DNA from: Pelotomaculum sp. UBA1371
Lineage (GTDB): Bacteria > Bacillota > Desulfotomaculia > Desulfotomaculales > Pelotomaculaceae
Assembly: GCA_002305915.1 (NCBI GenBank)
Contig: DBRJ01000054.1
Span: forward strand, 1 to 38,473
Direction of reading: 5' to 3'
Length of the DNA stretch: 38,473 bases
The notes under the pieces: generated by a model
What the model saw: the letters and a program-made list of their open reading frames with translations, nothing else
The model's database searches: none
Told to the model about the DNA's origin: nothing
Part shown: positions 1-7,648 of the stretch, piece by piece
Position numbering within the stretch: the first letter of the stretch is position 1
Layout: the number at the start of each line of letters is the position of its first letter
Position numbers and translations under genes: made by a program

Positions 1-120
1 ACCAGGGCCGGGAAAACCGGCACTGTTCCCGGCTCACCAGTTAATTAGATCTGGAGTAGGAAATTCATTTTTTTGTCCCTGGATCAGGCTGACCGTGGGC
101 TTTGTTGATCTTTCTAAAAA

Positions 121-135
121 GCCGGTTATCCCGGC
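121..135 (-). terminator. Probable terminator of the YdcZ-type gene
   Basis: On the minus strand a GCCGG/CCGGC stem with a 5-nt loop is followed directly by TTTTTAG. It lies about 90 bases past the stop codon of the minus-strand gene at 225. The stem is short (5 bp), so this is a tentative call. The remaining bases 1-120 show no gene. Confidence 0.4.
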
Positions 136-224
136 CTAAAGGGTATTGAGAGGATTAAGAGGACATTGAGGTGTCTCCAGGAGCCGTCCCAGTCTCACTG
201 CCCTCTTAATTATAATTCATAATC

Positions 225-671
225 TTATTGTCTGAGGATCAGCCAGGCACCCCCTGCCATCATAACCGTACCCAGCAGGTTATAAATTGAGAAAGGGATC
301 TTATTCATACCGAAGAGGCCAAAATGATCCACAAGACCGGCCGTCAGGACCTGTCCCATAATAATGGCGGTGGTTGCCGGAGCAACACCGATTTTGGGAA
401 TGCTACTGACAACACCGTAAATGATTAATACTCCCAGAACTCCACCCAGGTAAGTGTACCAGGGCGCCTGTAAGAAATTTGCCAGGCAGCCGTCCCCGAT
501 CCTGCAAACAAAGAGCAGGGCCGCCACCAGCAAAAGCCCTGTGAGATGCACGACAAACGTTGTTTCCCAGAGCCCTATTACTTTACCCAGAGCAGAATTA
601 AGAGAGCCCTGAATGGCCATAGCAACCCCTGAAAGCGCAGCTATAACCAGGGGCAAAACTTTTAAGGTCAT
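225..671 (-). CDS. YdcZ/DUF606-type DMT-superfamily membrane protein
   Basis: This gene encodes a 148-aa hydrophobic protein, the usual length for YdcZ (DUF606) proteins, which are small multidrug/metabolite-transporter relatives with about five membrane segments. The N-terminus (LPLVIAALSGVAMAIQGSLN) has the family's early small-residue helix with a Q-x-x-x-N pattern, and four further hydrophobic segments follow. The substrate is unknown. I place the start at the ATG at 671 because AAAGGGGG lies a few bases upstream. An in-frame start at 743 would add a charged 24-residue leader that does not look membrane-like. It stands alone, divergent from the small genes at 974-1591. Confidence 0.8.
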   Translation of the reverse strand: MTLKVLPLVIAALSGVAMAIQGSLNSALGKVIGLWETTFVVHLTGLLLVAALLFVCRIGDGCLANFLQAPWYTYLGGVLGVLIIYGVVSSIPKIGVAPATTAIIMGQVLTAGLVDHFGLFGMNKIPFSIYNLLGTVMMAGGAWLILRQ

Positions 672-827
672 ATTTTTTCCCCCTTTAGCCTTATCTTTTC
701 CGCCCGCCCGGTCATTATTCCTGAATTCGGCCATCTGACCCACAAGAAAGTTCCTTGACCACCCCTAATCAGGGCCGGCGCCTTCCAGTGCTCCCGGGGC
801 TTCCGGTACTGCGCAGGCTAAGGAGTA

Positions 828-855
828 ACAGATTAATTGAATGAAACATAAGATA
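828..855 (+). promoter_or_regulatory. SigK-like promoter upstream of the small paralogous genes
   Basis: AC at 828-829, a 17-nt spacer and CATAAGATA at 847-855 fit the mother-cell SigK pattern (AC, 16-17 nt, CATANNNTA). The predicted start would leave a leader of about 110 nt before the gene at 974. The motif is short, so chance is possible. Support comes from similar boxes in front of other genes in this block. Confidence 0.35.
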
Positions 856-973
856 TTTAAAGGCGTGTTAAAGGACCCGGTTGAGGGGCGGGGCTCCCCG
901 CTGATCCGGCCTTTACCCGAGATCCCGTGGGTTATTCATTTTACAACCCCAAAGAAAGGAGTTGTCAACACCC

Positions 974-1180
974 TTGTACCGCCTGCTTCCAATTCTTTTC
1001 ATGCTGGCCGTCAGTCCTGAATCTGTTAAAAAACTGGAAAACCTTCACTCTTTTGTCCTGGCAACCAAGGAATCCGTGGTGAACATCCAAAACGGCCTGG
1101 ACAGCTTTCATGCCACCATGGCGCCTCTAATGATGACCCTGGCAGAAACGAAAGCGGGACCCCAGGACGACTCACGCTGA
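974..1180 (+). CDS. Small hypothetical protein, paralogue of the next gene
   Basis: I do not recognise this 68-aa protein. Its first 50 residues align without gaps to the start of the next gene: a hydrophobic N-terminal patch (LLPILFMLAVSPESV) followed by an amphipathic stretch ending in NIQNGLDSFHATM, against NIQATIMNM-type sequence in the neighbour. I use the TTG at 974 because it matches the neighbour's start and lies 12 nt from AAAGGAG. A TTG at 962 touches that ribosome site and is too close. Its position next to spore-related genes and a SigK-like box suggest a sporulation role, which is inference only. Confidence 0.65.
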   Translation: MYRLLPILFMLAVSPESVKKLENLHSFVLATKESVVNIQNGLDSFHATMAPLMMTLAETKAGPQDDSR

Positions 1181-1270
1181 TGATTTTTTCGCCCCATGCT
1201 TCAATCAGTTGCGCTGGTTCGACGGGCTGCATTTTACGCCGGCTCTATTTTTTATTGGGAGGTGTTCTTT

Positions 1271-1591
1271 ATGAAACGAATTATGAGTCCCATGCTTTTC
1301 TTGCTGGCAAACACTCCTGATGTAGAAAGGAACTTAAAAATCTTGATGTCCATGCTTCAGGCTACCACGGATTCCGTCCAGAGCATAAAAAATGGAATTG
1401 ACAACATCCAGGCTACCATCATGAACATGTCCGGCTCAACTGCCCCCGGCCAGCCTGCGCAGCCTGACCAGGCCGGACAAGAACCAGACTCCGCTGTTAA
1501 TCCGGAGCCCGCTGAGCCGGTTGAAGGCGGAAAGGGGCCGGCTGTTCAGATGCCCGGCTATAATTCCAATTCCCCCACGTCTTCTTCTTAA
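1271..1591 (+). CDS. Small hypothetical protein with Pro/Ala/Gln-rich tail
   Basis: This is a 106-aa protein of unknown function. Residues 1-50 are paralogous to the preceding gene (MKRIMSPMLFLLANTPDVER, then repeated SIKNGIDNIQAT-like heptad spacing). Residues about 55-106 are a disordered tail rich in P, A, Q, E and S. The ATG at 1271 has a good GGGAGG site 8-9 nt upstream. An upstream in-frame start at 1196 has no such site. The pair probably arose by tandem duplication, with the tail gained or lost in one copy. A strong hairpin at 1667-1707 ends the unit. Confidence 0.7.
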   Translation: MKRIMSPMLFLLANTPDVERNLKILMSMLQATTDSVQSIKNGIDNIQATIMNMSGSTAPGQPAQPDQAGQEPDSAVNPEPAEPVEGGKGPAVQMPGYNSNSPTSSS

Positions 1592-1666
1592 TGGAAAATT
1601 GACCTTTGTAAACTATTATAAGCTCAAGATGTTCAGACCAGCTGCGTCCTTTGCCTTAAACTCATA

Positions 1667-1707
1667 AAACGCACCGCCAGCCTCCCCGAGGCGGGTCCGG
1701 TGCGTTT
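1667..1707. terminator. Bidirectional terminator between convergent genes
   Basis: A perfect 10-bp stem, AAACGCACCG/CGGTGCGTTT, encloses a second small hairpin (GCCTC/GAGGC). T-rich sequence follows on both strands. It lies between the plus-strand gene ending at 1591 and the minus-strand gene ending at 1746, so it can stop both transcripts. Confidence 0.8.
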
Positions 1708-1745
1708 CTTAAGAGCAGGTCCCTGTGCAGAATTATCTTAATCAT

Positions 1746-2330
1746 TCACTTTTTACGGTTTTCCAGCTGATCCCAGACCATGACTTTAGGTACTTCCCGC
1801 TTCGGGGCACTTTGTACGCCGTGCTTATCCTCCTTAACGTCCTTCTTAACCTCCGGCTTGATTTCCCCGGCCGGGGCAGCCTGCTGCTGCGTTTCACCGG
1901 GACGTGCGGTTCCGGGTACGGGGGCGCCGCCCGGGCTAAACAGGCTTCCCAGCATATTGAAGAGACCGGGAAAATCCACGTTTTGACCAAGCGCTCCCAA
2001 AAGGGTCAGAAGCGCCGCCGGGTTTAATCCCTGCCCCCCCTGGACATTTCCTCCCTCCTGGTTTCCGAGCAGCTTCATCATCATCCCCAGGAGGTTTTCC
2101 AGGGAAATGCCGGCCGGAGCCGCGCCCTGGGCCAGCGGCGGCAGGACCGGAGCTGCCAGGCCGGAGCTGCCGGTGTAGCGCCGGGCGATCAGGGTTAAAA
2201 TGTTCATTAAGTTTACAGAATTCAAGTAAATCAGCATGGCTTCCTGGTCAACCCCGTATTTGGACTGCTGCTCCAAAAGCCTGATTACTGTTTCCTCCGC
2301 TGCGCTGCTTCCTTTCAATTCTTGCGCCAA
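1746..2330 (-). CDS. Low-complexity hypothetical protein downstream of YbaB paralogue
   Basis: This 194-aa protein matches no family I know. Residues 1-60 are helical and mildly charged (AEETVIRLLEQQSKYGVDQE). The middle is rich in Gly, Leu, Met and Asn with amphipathic segments such as LENLLGMMMKLLGNQEGG. The C-terminus is highly charged (KPEVKKDVKEDKHG), ending VMVWDQLENRKK. A TTG at 2330 lies 10 nt from GGAGG, while the first in-frame GTG at 2339 lies only 1 nt from it, so I choose 2330. It follows the YbaB-like gene by 23 nt and is probably co-transcribed. A spore-protein role is possible but unproven. Confidence 0.65.
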   Translation of the reverse strand: MAQELKGSSAAEETVIRLLEQQSKYGVDQEAMLIYLNSVNLMNILTLIARRYTGSSGLAAPVLPPLAQGAAPAGISLENLLGMMMKLLGNQEGGNVQGGQGLNPAALLTLLGALGQNVDFPGLFNMLGSLFSPGGAPVPGTARPGETQQQAAPAGEIKPEVKKDVKEDKHGVQSAPKREVPKVMVWDQLENRKK

Positions 2331-2353
2331 GTTAATCACTCCTCCAAAGCTTT

Positions 2354-2653
2354 TTAAAACATACCCGGTAGATTGGGAAGGTTCATCCCCTGGGTCATTT
2401 TAGCAATTTCCCCCTTAACCATCTGTTTTGATTCAGTTATAGCCCTGTTAAAGACAGCTGCCACGGCACTTTGAAGTTCTTCAATCCTGTCCGGACTTAA
2501 AGCCGCCGGGTCAAACTCCACACCCGCCACCTCCTGCCGGCCGTTAATAACCACCCGGAAGATTCCAGCGGGATCGCCCACCTCAATTTTCATTTCCCTT
2601 AAAGCCTGTTGCACCTGCTGCATCTGCTGTATAATGGATCCCATATTTTGCAT
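2354..2653 (-). CDS. YbaB/EbfC-family nucleoid-associated protein (paralogue)
   Basis: This 99-aa protein has the YbaB layout: a Met/Gln-rich N-terminal helix (GSIIQQMQQVQQALREMKIE), a central strand region with VVINGRQEVAGVEFDP, then a helical half ending MTQGMNLPNLPGMF, like the usual TGGLNLPGL tail. YbaB proteins are dimeric DNA-binding proteins of the nucleoid. The standard copy sits beside recR and dnaX, but recR is about 36 kb away at the other end of this window, so this is likely a second copy. Start choices are ATG 2653 and TTG 2656. AAAGGA lies 10-13 nt upstream. Confidence 0.85.
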   Translation of the reverse strand: MQNMGSIIQQMQQVQQALREMKIEVGDPAGIFRVVINGRQEVAGVEFDPAALSPDRIEELQSAVAAVFNRAITESKQMVKGEIAKMTQGMNLPNLPGMF

Positions 2654-2733
2654 CAAAACCGCATCATCCTTTCACCTAGTCTTACACTAATATATTCACC
2701 GGGCTGTTCAATCAATTTTGCAACTGCAAAAAA

Positions 2734-2755
2734 AAAGCTGTTATACAACAGCTTT
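2734..2755 (-). terminator. Intrinsic terminator after the DUF3794/jelly-roll gene
   Basis: A perfect 9-bp stem, AAAGCTGTT/AACAGCTTT, with a 4-nt loop is followed on the minus strand by a run of T. It lies 50 nt past the stop of the minus-strand gene at 2805. The plus strand also has TTATTTT after it. Confidence 0.8.
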
Positions 2756-2804
2756 ATTTTCATTTGACTGAAAACGTCCCGTTATTAGAACGTGCCCTGC
2801 TCCT

Positions 2805-3869
2805 TTAAAAATTGGTTGTCAGCGGAACGCATTCCAGAACCACATCGTCCACCTTCACTGTATTTGTGTTTCCGTGTGAAGGGTTAAAGGAGAAACGAAC
2901 CATGGCCGAAGCCACATTATCCCTGGTGATGGGCGTAGTAATCTGAACCTGGGAGTAGGCCGTTTCCGGTATAGAAGTGCTGGCCAGAGACTGCGAGCCA
3001 ATTCCGATCTGGACACCGCTATCATCGAAGAAAAGCACTTCAGCGTTCAGGGTAAAGGCACTATTGCCGCTGCCCAGCACATCTTCCCGGACAAAGAAGG
3101 TAAGACGGTACTGGCGCCCGGCGACAATACCCCTGGAGATCATCTGGAACAACGAACCCGGCAGCTGGGGATTGAGGCGTCCCAGTTCAGCAGCAAAGGA
3201 ACCGCCGTGTGTGATGGTAGTCTGGGCAACATTGCTGGCGCCCCAGAACACCGGGTGAGCGGCGTCTGCCCAGATTTCCAGACCGCCATCCCTGACCAGG
3301 TTGCCTTCCGGGCATTCTCTAGGTCTGGGGCAGGTCTGGACAAAAATCTGGCGGTCTTCCGCTACTTTGGCGGTCAGGACGATCACGGCCGTCTGGTGGA
3401 CCCTGCTGGCCCGGACCAGCTCCCAGTTGACGTCGACGTCAATGCTGTGGAACTGGACAAAAACATCATTCCTGTTGTCTACCTCTTTGGGTTTGCTCAG
3501 GTCAACCATTTTGGTAAAGGGAATGTCCTCGGAAGTATGCCTGACTTCATTGTTCTTATTGACGTAGAAAATTTGTTTGTGCAGGGTACCGCTGATGATG
3601 ATCTTTCTCACCTTAACATCTCTTTGGTGTTTGTGCCCGGGTACGAGAACGATATCCCCGGACTGGGTTTCGTCGACAAAGACCAGGTTACCCCTGAGGT
3701 CACGGACAGAGGCTATAATTTTATCAATCTTGATTGCCAGTTCGGGCAGGGTCACGTGATTGTCAACTACGACCTGCACTTCGGCCGCTTCAATTACCAC
3801 CGGGACCTTGATCTCAATGCATTTGACAAATTGCTGTTCGCTTAAAAAAAACTGCTGTGGCACCGACAT
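2805..3869 (-). CDS. DUF3794 (SPOCS) protein fused to a jelly-roll-like C-terminal domain
   Basis: This 354-aa protein has two parts. Residues about 15-180 resemble one DUF3794/SPOCS unit, with repeated beta strands (CIEIKVPVVIEAAEVQVVV), the IISGTLHKQIFYVNKNNEVRH strand pair typical of the domain, and a third-strand segment ending VAEDRQIFVQ. After a Cys/Pro linker, residues about 190-354 look like a carbohydrate-binding or NTTRR-F1-type jelly roll (NLVRDGGLEIWADA, then FSFNPSHGNTNTVKVDDV). Such domains occur in surface and exosporium proteins. There is no signal peptide, which fits mother-cell deposition on the spore. RBS AAGGAGG lies 11 nt before ATG 3869. The jelly-roll family name is a judgement by pattern only. 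Confidence 0.8.
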   Translation of the reverse strand: MSVPQQFFLSEQQFVKCIEIKVPVVIEAAEVQVVVDNHVTLPELAIKIDKIIASVRDLRGNLVFVDETQSGDIVLVPGHKHQRDVKVRKIIISGTLHKQIFYVNKNNEVRHTSEDIPFTKMVDLSKPKEVDNRNDVFVQFHSIDVDVNWELVRASRVHQTAVIVLTAKVAEDRQIFVQTCPRPRECPEGNLVRDGGLEIWADAAHPVFWGASNVAQTTITHGGSFAAELGRLNPQLPGSLFQMISRGIVAGRQYRLTFFVREDVLGSGNSAFTLNAEVLFFDDSGVQIGIGSQSLASTSIPETAYSQVQITTPITRDNVASAMVRFSFNPSHGNTNTVKVDDVVLECVPLTTNF

Positions 3870-3986
3870 CCTGTTTTAAACCTCCTTAAATAATTAATTT
3901 ATAAAAAGCGCCCGGCTAAAAACTTGAGGAAAACAAGAGCCTGACTCCTCTTTACTTTTTAACCCGGCGGACCGTAAGGTTTTTGA

Positions 3987-5537
3987 TTAACCCATAGCCG
4001 GGCAGGGAATCATGATCACCTGACCCACTTCTATTACATCCGGGTTGGTTATTTCAGGGTTGATTTCCAGAATCATCTGTACCGTGGTCCCCGTCCGGGC
4101 GGCAATTTTGCTCAATGTGTCGCCGCGTTTTACCGTATAGGGCGTGGGCGGGCAGGGCGTAAAAGTAGGCTCAGGCTCCTCGGTGGGTTCAAATTCAGGC
4201 ACATAAACCGTGGACTGCGCCATTTCCGTGACTGTTGCCCTGACCCTCAGCACCACTTCTATATGCACATCGATACCCACCTGCTCCACGTTGACATATT
4301 CCGCATCCACTTTGACCTTGACATCCATGTCCGGCATAGCGCCCGGGATTTCCACAAAGGTGCGGAAATTCAAGGCCTTATGGAGGGCGTGGACGGCCTG
4401 GCTGGGCTTATCGCTGACGTAAACAATCTCCACATGGGCCGTGCCGCGGATAAGTACTTTTCCATTTAGAATCCGCTTGTCGGTTACTTCAATCTTATCG
4501 ACCCTGGCATCCAGTACTTTAATTATGTCCGGTTTTGGCGGAGGCACTTCAGTGGTTTCCCGTAAGACAACCTGGGATTCACCGGTTCCGATTTCCCGGT
4601 CCACCTTGAGCAATCTCCTGGTATAACCCGTCTCATCCTCGAGCTGGGTGGGCACGTCGAAAAGCGTTCTGGTTTCCGTTACAAAAGCGGTCAGCTTGAT
4701 GATAACATCCGCAACCAGGGCAGGGTCGATCACCGGATTTACTTCAGCGCTTTCCACAACTGCGCGTACCTGAACATTCATCCCGGGCATCGCATTGGGT
4801 ACCTCTACAAAATCGTTGAAGCGGATGGTATGATGCAGGTCGTGTACAGTTTGCTCAGGCTTAAGGGCTACGTAGAGGACCTGGAGCCTTACCTCCCCGT
4901 CAATGATCACCTTGTTGGCCACAAGCCTTTTATCAGTAATAACAACTTCCGCCTTGGTATCCAGGATTTTTTCAGGATCCGGCTTTTCCTCGGGCACGTC
5001 AAACTCTTCACTGACAATGACCTGTTTCGTCGCTTTTTCACCAACCAGGTGTTCCACCGTGATGTCCTCGGTTTCCAGGGCTTCGTTGTCTTCCGGGATT
5101 TCTGTCAGAACTTCCATTTCATCGACTTCCGTGATCTTGGCGAACACACTGAGCACAGCCGCAACATCGAATTTACGGGCGTCGGTTTTGCTGGGTGTCA
5201 GGCTCACATCCTCGACGGTAATATCGACGAAATAATCCATCTCCGGCTCAGCGCCCGGCACATCTACAAAAGTGGTGAACCTGACATCGCCGTGCATGGA
5301 ATGAACTGACTGGTCCGGCTTAAAGGCAACATACATAACCTGTAAATTAAGGGTTCCTTCCACAATGACCTTATTGGGCACGATACTTACGTTCCTGACA
5401 TTAGCTGTGACATCTTTAGACAGAATTTTGTCTACATCAGGCTTGGCATGAGGAACTTCAATTTTCCCCCTGACCACGGCCTGGGCTCTATTTTCACCCT
5501 GGACCGCATAGACCTTAAGCCGTTGGGTTCCAGCCAT
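3987..5537 (-). CDS. SipL-like spore morphogenetic protein (three DUF3794 repeats plus LysM)
   Basis: This 516-aa protein has three DUF3794/SPOCS repeats at about residues 10-150, 165-305 and 320-465. Each contains a V(E/D)G..LQV.YV...P.Q.VH.(L/M)H core. A Pro/Glu linker follows, then a C-terminal LysM domain (YTVKRGDTLSKIAARTGTTV, then NPDVIEVGQVIMIP). The length and order match SipL of Clostridioides difficile, which binds SpoIVA and anchors the coat to the forespore. The start is ATG 5537, 6-7 nt from AAAGGAGG. A TTG at 5555 is upstream of that site. A SigE-like promoter precedes it. The several DUF3794 proteins known in this group make exact orthology uncertain. Confidence 0.88.
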   Translation of the reverse strand: MAGTQRLKVYAVQGENRAQAVVRGKIEVPHAKPDVDKILSKDVTANVRNVSIVPNKVIVEGTLNLQVMYVAFKPDQSVHSMHGDVRFTTFVDVPGAEPEMDYFVDITVEDVSLTPSKTDARKFDVAAVLSVFAKITEVDEMEVLTEIPEDNEALETEDITVEHLVGEKATKQVIVSEEFDVPEEKPDPEKILDTKAEVVITDKRLVANKVIIDGEVRLQVLYVALKPEQTVHDLHHTIRFNDFVEVPNAMPGMNVQVRAVVESAEVNPVIDPALVADVIIKLTAFVTETRTLFDVPTQLEDETGYTRRLLKVDREIGTGESQVVLRETTEVPPPKPDIIKVLDARVDKIEVTDKRILNGKVLIRGTAHVEIVYVSDKPSQAVHALHKALNFRTFVEIPGAMPDMDVKVKVDAEYVNVEQVGIDVHIEVVLRVRATVTEMAQSTVYVPEFEPTEEPEPTFTPCPPTPYTVKRGDTLSKIAARTGTTVQMILEINPEITNPDVIEVGQVIMIPCPAMG

Positions 5538-5569
5538 ACATACTCCTCCTTTCAAAACATTTCTATACT

Positions 5570-5597
5570 AATATATGAGGGTGACATGGAAATGTGC
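5570..5597 (-). promoter_or_regulatory. SigE/SigK-like promoter of the SipL-like gene
   Basis: On the minus strand, GCACATT, a 13-nt spacer and CATATATT fit the SigE pattern (GHATATT, 13-14 nt, CATACANT) at most positions. The same box also reads as SigK (AC, 16 nt, CATATATTA). The spacing is identical to the bofA promoter at 38200-38227. sipL is SigE-dependent in C. difficile. Confidence 0.5.
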
Positions 5598-5756
5598 AAA
5601 AAAGCTAGCGAAAACGAAAAATACGCAAAAAAGAGGACCTAAGTCCCCTTCCTTATGTTGCTAACTATTACTAATTTTGTGAAACAGGAGCGGCCTTTTT
5701 TACCTTGCCTTAAGTCAACACGCTGCCGTTTCTTTGAATAACAACCGGTTTTCTAA

Positions 5757-6743
5757 TTAACCAGTAAACATTTGAACAAACATTTTACCGTAGGGTCCTC
5801 CGCTGACTACACCGATTCCCACTTTGGAATAATTCCTGTTGAGGATGTTGGCCCGGTGGCCCGGTGAATTCATCAGATTTGTGTGGGCGCTGCTCACGCT
5901 GGGCGCCCCGGCCAGGTTTTCACCGGCGTAGCTGTACTTGATCCCGAATGTTTTCATCATCTCGAAGGGCGACCCGTAGGTCGGGGAATTATGGCTGAAA
6001 TACCCCTTGTCGATCATATCCCGGGCCTTCATCCTGGCCAGCTTGACCAGGTTTGAGTCCATCTGCAGAGCTTTTAAACCCGCCTTGGCCCGCTCCTGAT
6101 TGACCAGGTTCAGCATTGTTTGTTCATCCGCGTTGATCCCGGAGGGAGGTTCCGGCTGCGGCTCGGGCTGCGGTTGCGGCTGTGGTTTGGGCTGCGGCTG
6201 TGGCTGCGGCTGCGGCTTGGGCTGCGGTTTTGGTTCCGGGGAACCGGCTTTACTATCAATAAAGATTTGCACAACTATCTTTGAATATCCTTTGCTAATA
6301 ACCCCTACGCCCACCCGGTCAAAATTATCGTTGAGCATACTGGCCCGGTGCGTTCTGGAACCGAGCAAAGCGTTAAACGCCGTAGATACCGAGGGAGCTT
6401 TGGCCAGGTTCTCCGCGGCGGAATAGCAGGAAACACCGGCTGCCTTTAACATATCATTCAGCGAGCCGTAGGTCGGAGACTTGTGACTTAAGTATCCGTT
6501 GGAAGCCATGTCCTGGGCCTTAATCCTCGCCAGGCCGGAGAGTGTGGAATCTACAACCAAAGGGGACAGACCTGCCTCGCTCCTGGCCTGGTTAATCAGT
6601 TTTGCCATTTGCTGCTCGTTTGCGGTCAGAGGAACACCTGCCGCTTCCGCCGGGGCAGGGAAAGCTGCCCCGGTTGAAGCTGTCAGGAATATGGCAACTA
6701 AAAATAGAATGATATACAATTTACTTGAAAGGACCCTCATCAT
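5757..6743 (-). CDS. Secreted protein with two CAP (SCP/PR1, YkwD-like) domains
   Basis: This is a 328-aa protein with a signal peptide (residues 1-35; LYIILFLVAIFLTASTG core, cleavage near AEAAG). Two CAP domains lie at about 43-165 and 208-327. Each has the LINQ/LVNQ-(A/E)R..AGL start, a G(Y)(L/F)SH.SPTYGS motif and an AEN/GENLA motif; the second has the full PGHRANILN, the first SRTHRASMLN. A linker of Pro alternating with Gln, Lys and Glu joins them. CAP proteins of the YkwD type are common in clostridia and their activity is unclear. ATG 6743 follows AAAGGGG. The upstream leader carries a c-di-AMP riboswitch, a known partner of cell-wall and CAP/hydrolase genes. Confidence 0.9.
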   Translation of the reverse strand: MMRVLSSKLYIILFLVAIFLTASTGAAFPAPAEAAGVPLTANEQQMAKLINQARSEAGLSPLVVDSTLSGLARIKAQDMASNGYLSHKSPTYGSLNDMLKAAGVSCYSAAENLAKAPSVSTAFNALLGSRTHRASMLNDNFDRVGVGVISKGYSKIVVQIFIDSKAGSPEPKPQPKPQPQPQPQPKPQPQPQPEPQPEPPSGINADEQTMLNLVNQERAKAGLKALQMDSNLVKLARMKARDMIDKGYFSHNSPTYGSPFEMMKTFGIKYSYAGENLAGAPSVSSAHTNLMNSPGHRANILNRNYSKVGIGVVSGGPYGKMFVQMFTG

Positions 6744-6761
6744 TATTTCCCCTTTCTTTTA

Positions 6762-6891
6762 TGCCTCCTGGAGTTGGCTGGCGGGTTCTGCAAAAGAAGA
6801 CCCTACCCGTTTTTTTGGCTCTGGAACAGCCAAAACTGGATTCACCCCTTAAAAAAATGGTTCTTCCGTACCCAGGTTGACACCTGGAACA
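6762..6891 (-). ncRNA. c-di-AMP riboswitch (ydaO/yuaA class) in the CAP gene leader
   Basis: Read on the minus strand, the leader contains the conserved blocks of this class in order: GGTACGGAAGAACC, GGGGTGAATCC, GGGTAGGGTC, GAACCCGCCAGCCAACTCC and GGAGGCA. The last block can pair with TGTTCC at the 5' end to close the aptamer. The layout agrees closely with my memory of the crystallised Thermoanaerobacter aptamer, down to the short gap to the ribosome site. Members of this class normally lower expression when c-di-AMP is high. No clear terminator is seen between aptamer and ATG, so control may act at translation. Confidence 0.9.
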
Positions 6892-6932
6892 CGGCCGGCT
6901 TGTCCCAAAACCCCCACTGTCCTTTAGACGCT

Positions 6933-6961
6933 ATTAGCCCCATTGATAAAAGGCCTTGCAA
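6933..6961 (-). promoter_or_regulatory. Probable SigA promoter of the riboswitch-CAP gene unit
   Basis: On the minus strand TTGCAA (-35), 17 nt and GCTAAT (-10) place transcription start near 6926, about 35 nt before the riboswitch aptamer. Confidence 0.45.
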
Positions 6962-7016
6962 AGCACTGGGAAGGACCTGCGCCAACATTGGAAACGATTT
7001 CCGGACAAGGTAAAAA

Positions 7017-7047
7017 AGGCCTGTACAAAGATAACTTGTACAAGCCT
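7017..7047 (-). terminator. Terminator of the GX3-repeat gene
   Basis: A 12-bp stem with one mismatch (AGGCTTGTACAA on the minus strand against TTGTACAGGCCT) is followed by TTTTTT on the minus strand. It lies about 140 nt after the stop at 7183. Confidence 0.75.
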
Positions 7048-7182
7048 ACTATAATGATCGGAAAGTAATTTGGCAAAGCTTGTTATTAGAACCTGTCAAG
7101 AGAATAATTAACAAATTTATGCGATGGCCAAATATTTTCATACTTGCTCTTAATTAGGAACAACTGTTAATATTAGTCAGGA

Positions 7183-7581
7183 TTAATCATGGATCCGGCT
7201 CAACGGAACAGCCTCGATATTCAGAAGATGAAGCAGAAATTCCGCGTCCCTGGCACCGCAGCCCGCCAGTAAAACCTTAACCTTACCTTCGGCAATCAGT
7301 TTTTGCAAAACCTGAATTTCCGGTACCTTTGGCCGGGAGGAAGCCCCCCCGCTTTCTTCATTTCTCAGAGCAGCCACAAAGCCGTTGTTATACCCCAGGT
7401 TGCTGCCCTCGGTGTAACCCTTCTCGTAGCCCAACTCGAAACCCAGGTTGTAGCCCAGGTTGTAGCCCAGGCACTTACCGGCCTGATAGGCCTCTTCCGC
7501 CAGATTTTTTTTACCCGCCCGTAGTCCCTGCTGCGAACCACAGGCGAAAACCTTTTCAAAGTCACAAGTATTATTGCCCAT
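7183..7581 (-). CDS. GX3-repeat protein (Yae1-like motif), function unknown
   Basis: This is a 132-aa protein. Its middle has about ten repeats of a four-residue unit ending in Gly-Tyr/Phe (LGYNLGYNLGFELGYEKGY, then SNLGYNNG). This resembles the deca-GX3 motif of Yae1-type proteins, which forms a helix with a Gly stripe. A Cys (VFACGSQQG) precedes the repeats. The C-terminal 45 residues (VLQKLIAEGKVKVLLAGCGA) look like a small separate segment. The DNA coding the repeat holds 12-nt tandem copies. ATG 7581 lies 8 nt from AAAGGG; GTG 7587 is the alternative. It sits among spore-related genes. The role is unknown. Confidence 0.7.
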   Translation of the reverse strand: MGNNTCDFEKVFACGSQQGLRAGKKNLAEEAYQAGKCLGYNLGYNLGFELGYEKGYTEGSNLGYNNGFVAALRNEESGGASSRPKVPEIQVLQKLIAEGKVKVLLAGCGARDAEFLLHLLNIEAVPLSRIHD

Positions 7582-7648
7582 GGTCACCGCCCTTTCCGAC
7601 CCCCATGCCCATTAAAATGGGGTTTCTCCGTGGAAGACACCGGACACT

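Noticed and set aside
6160..6240. Repetitive GGCTGCGGCTGT-type DNA
   Set aside because: It simply codes the Pro-x-Pro linker of the CAP protein; it is not a CRISPR array or mobile element.
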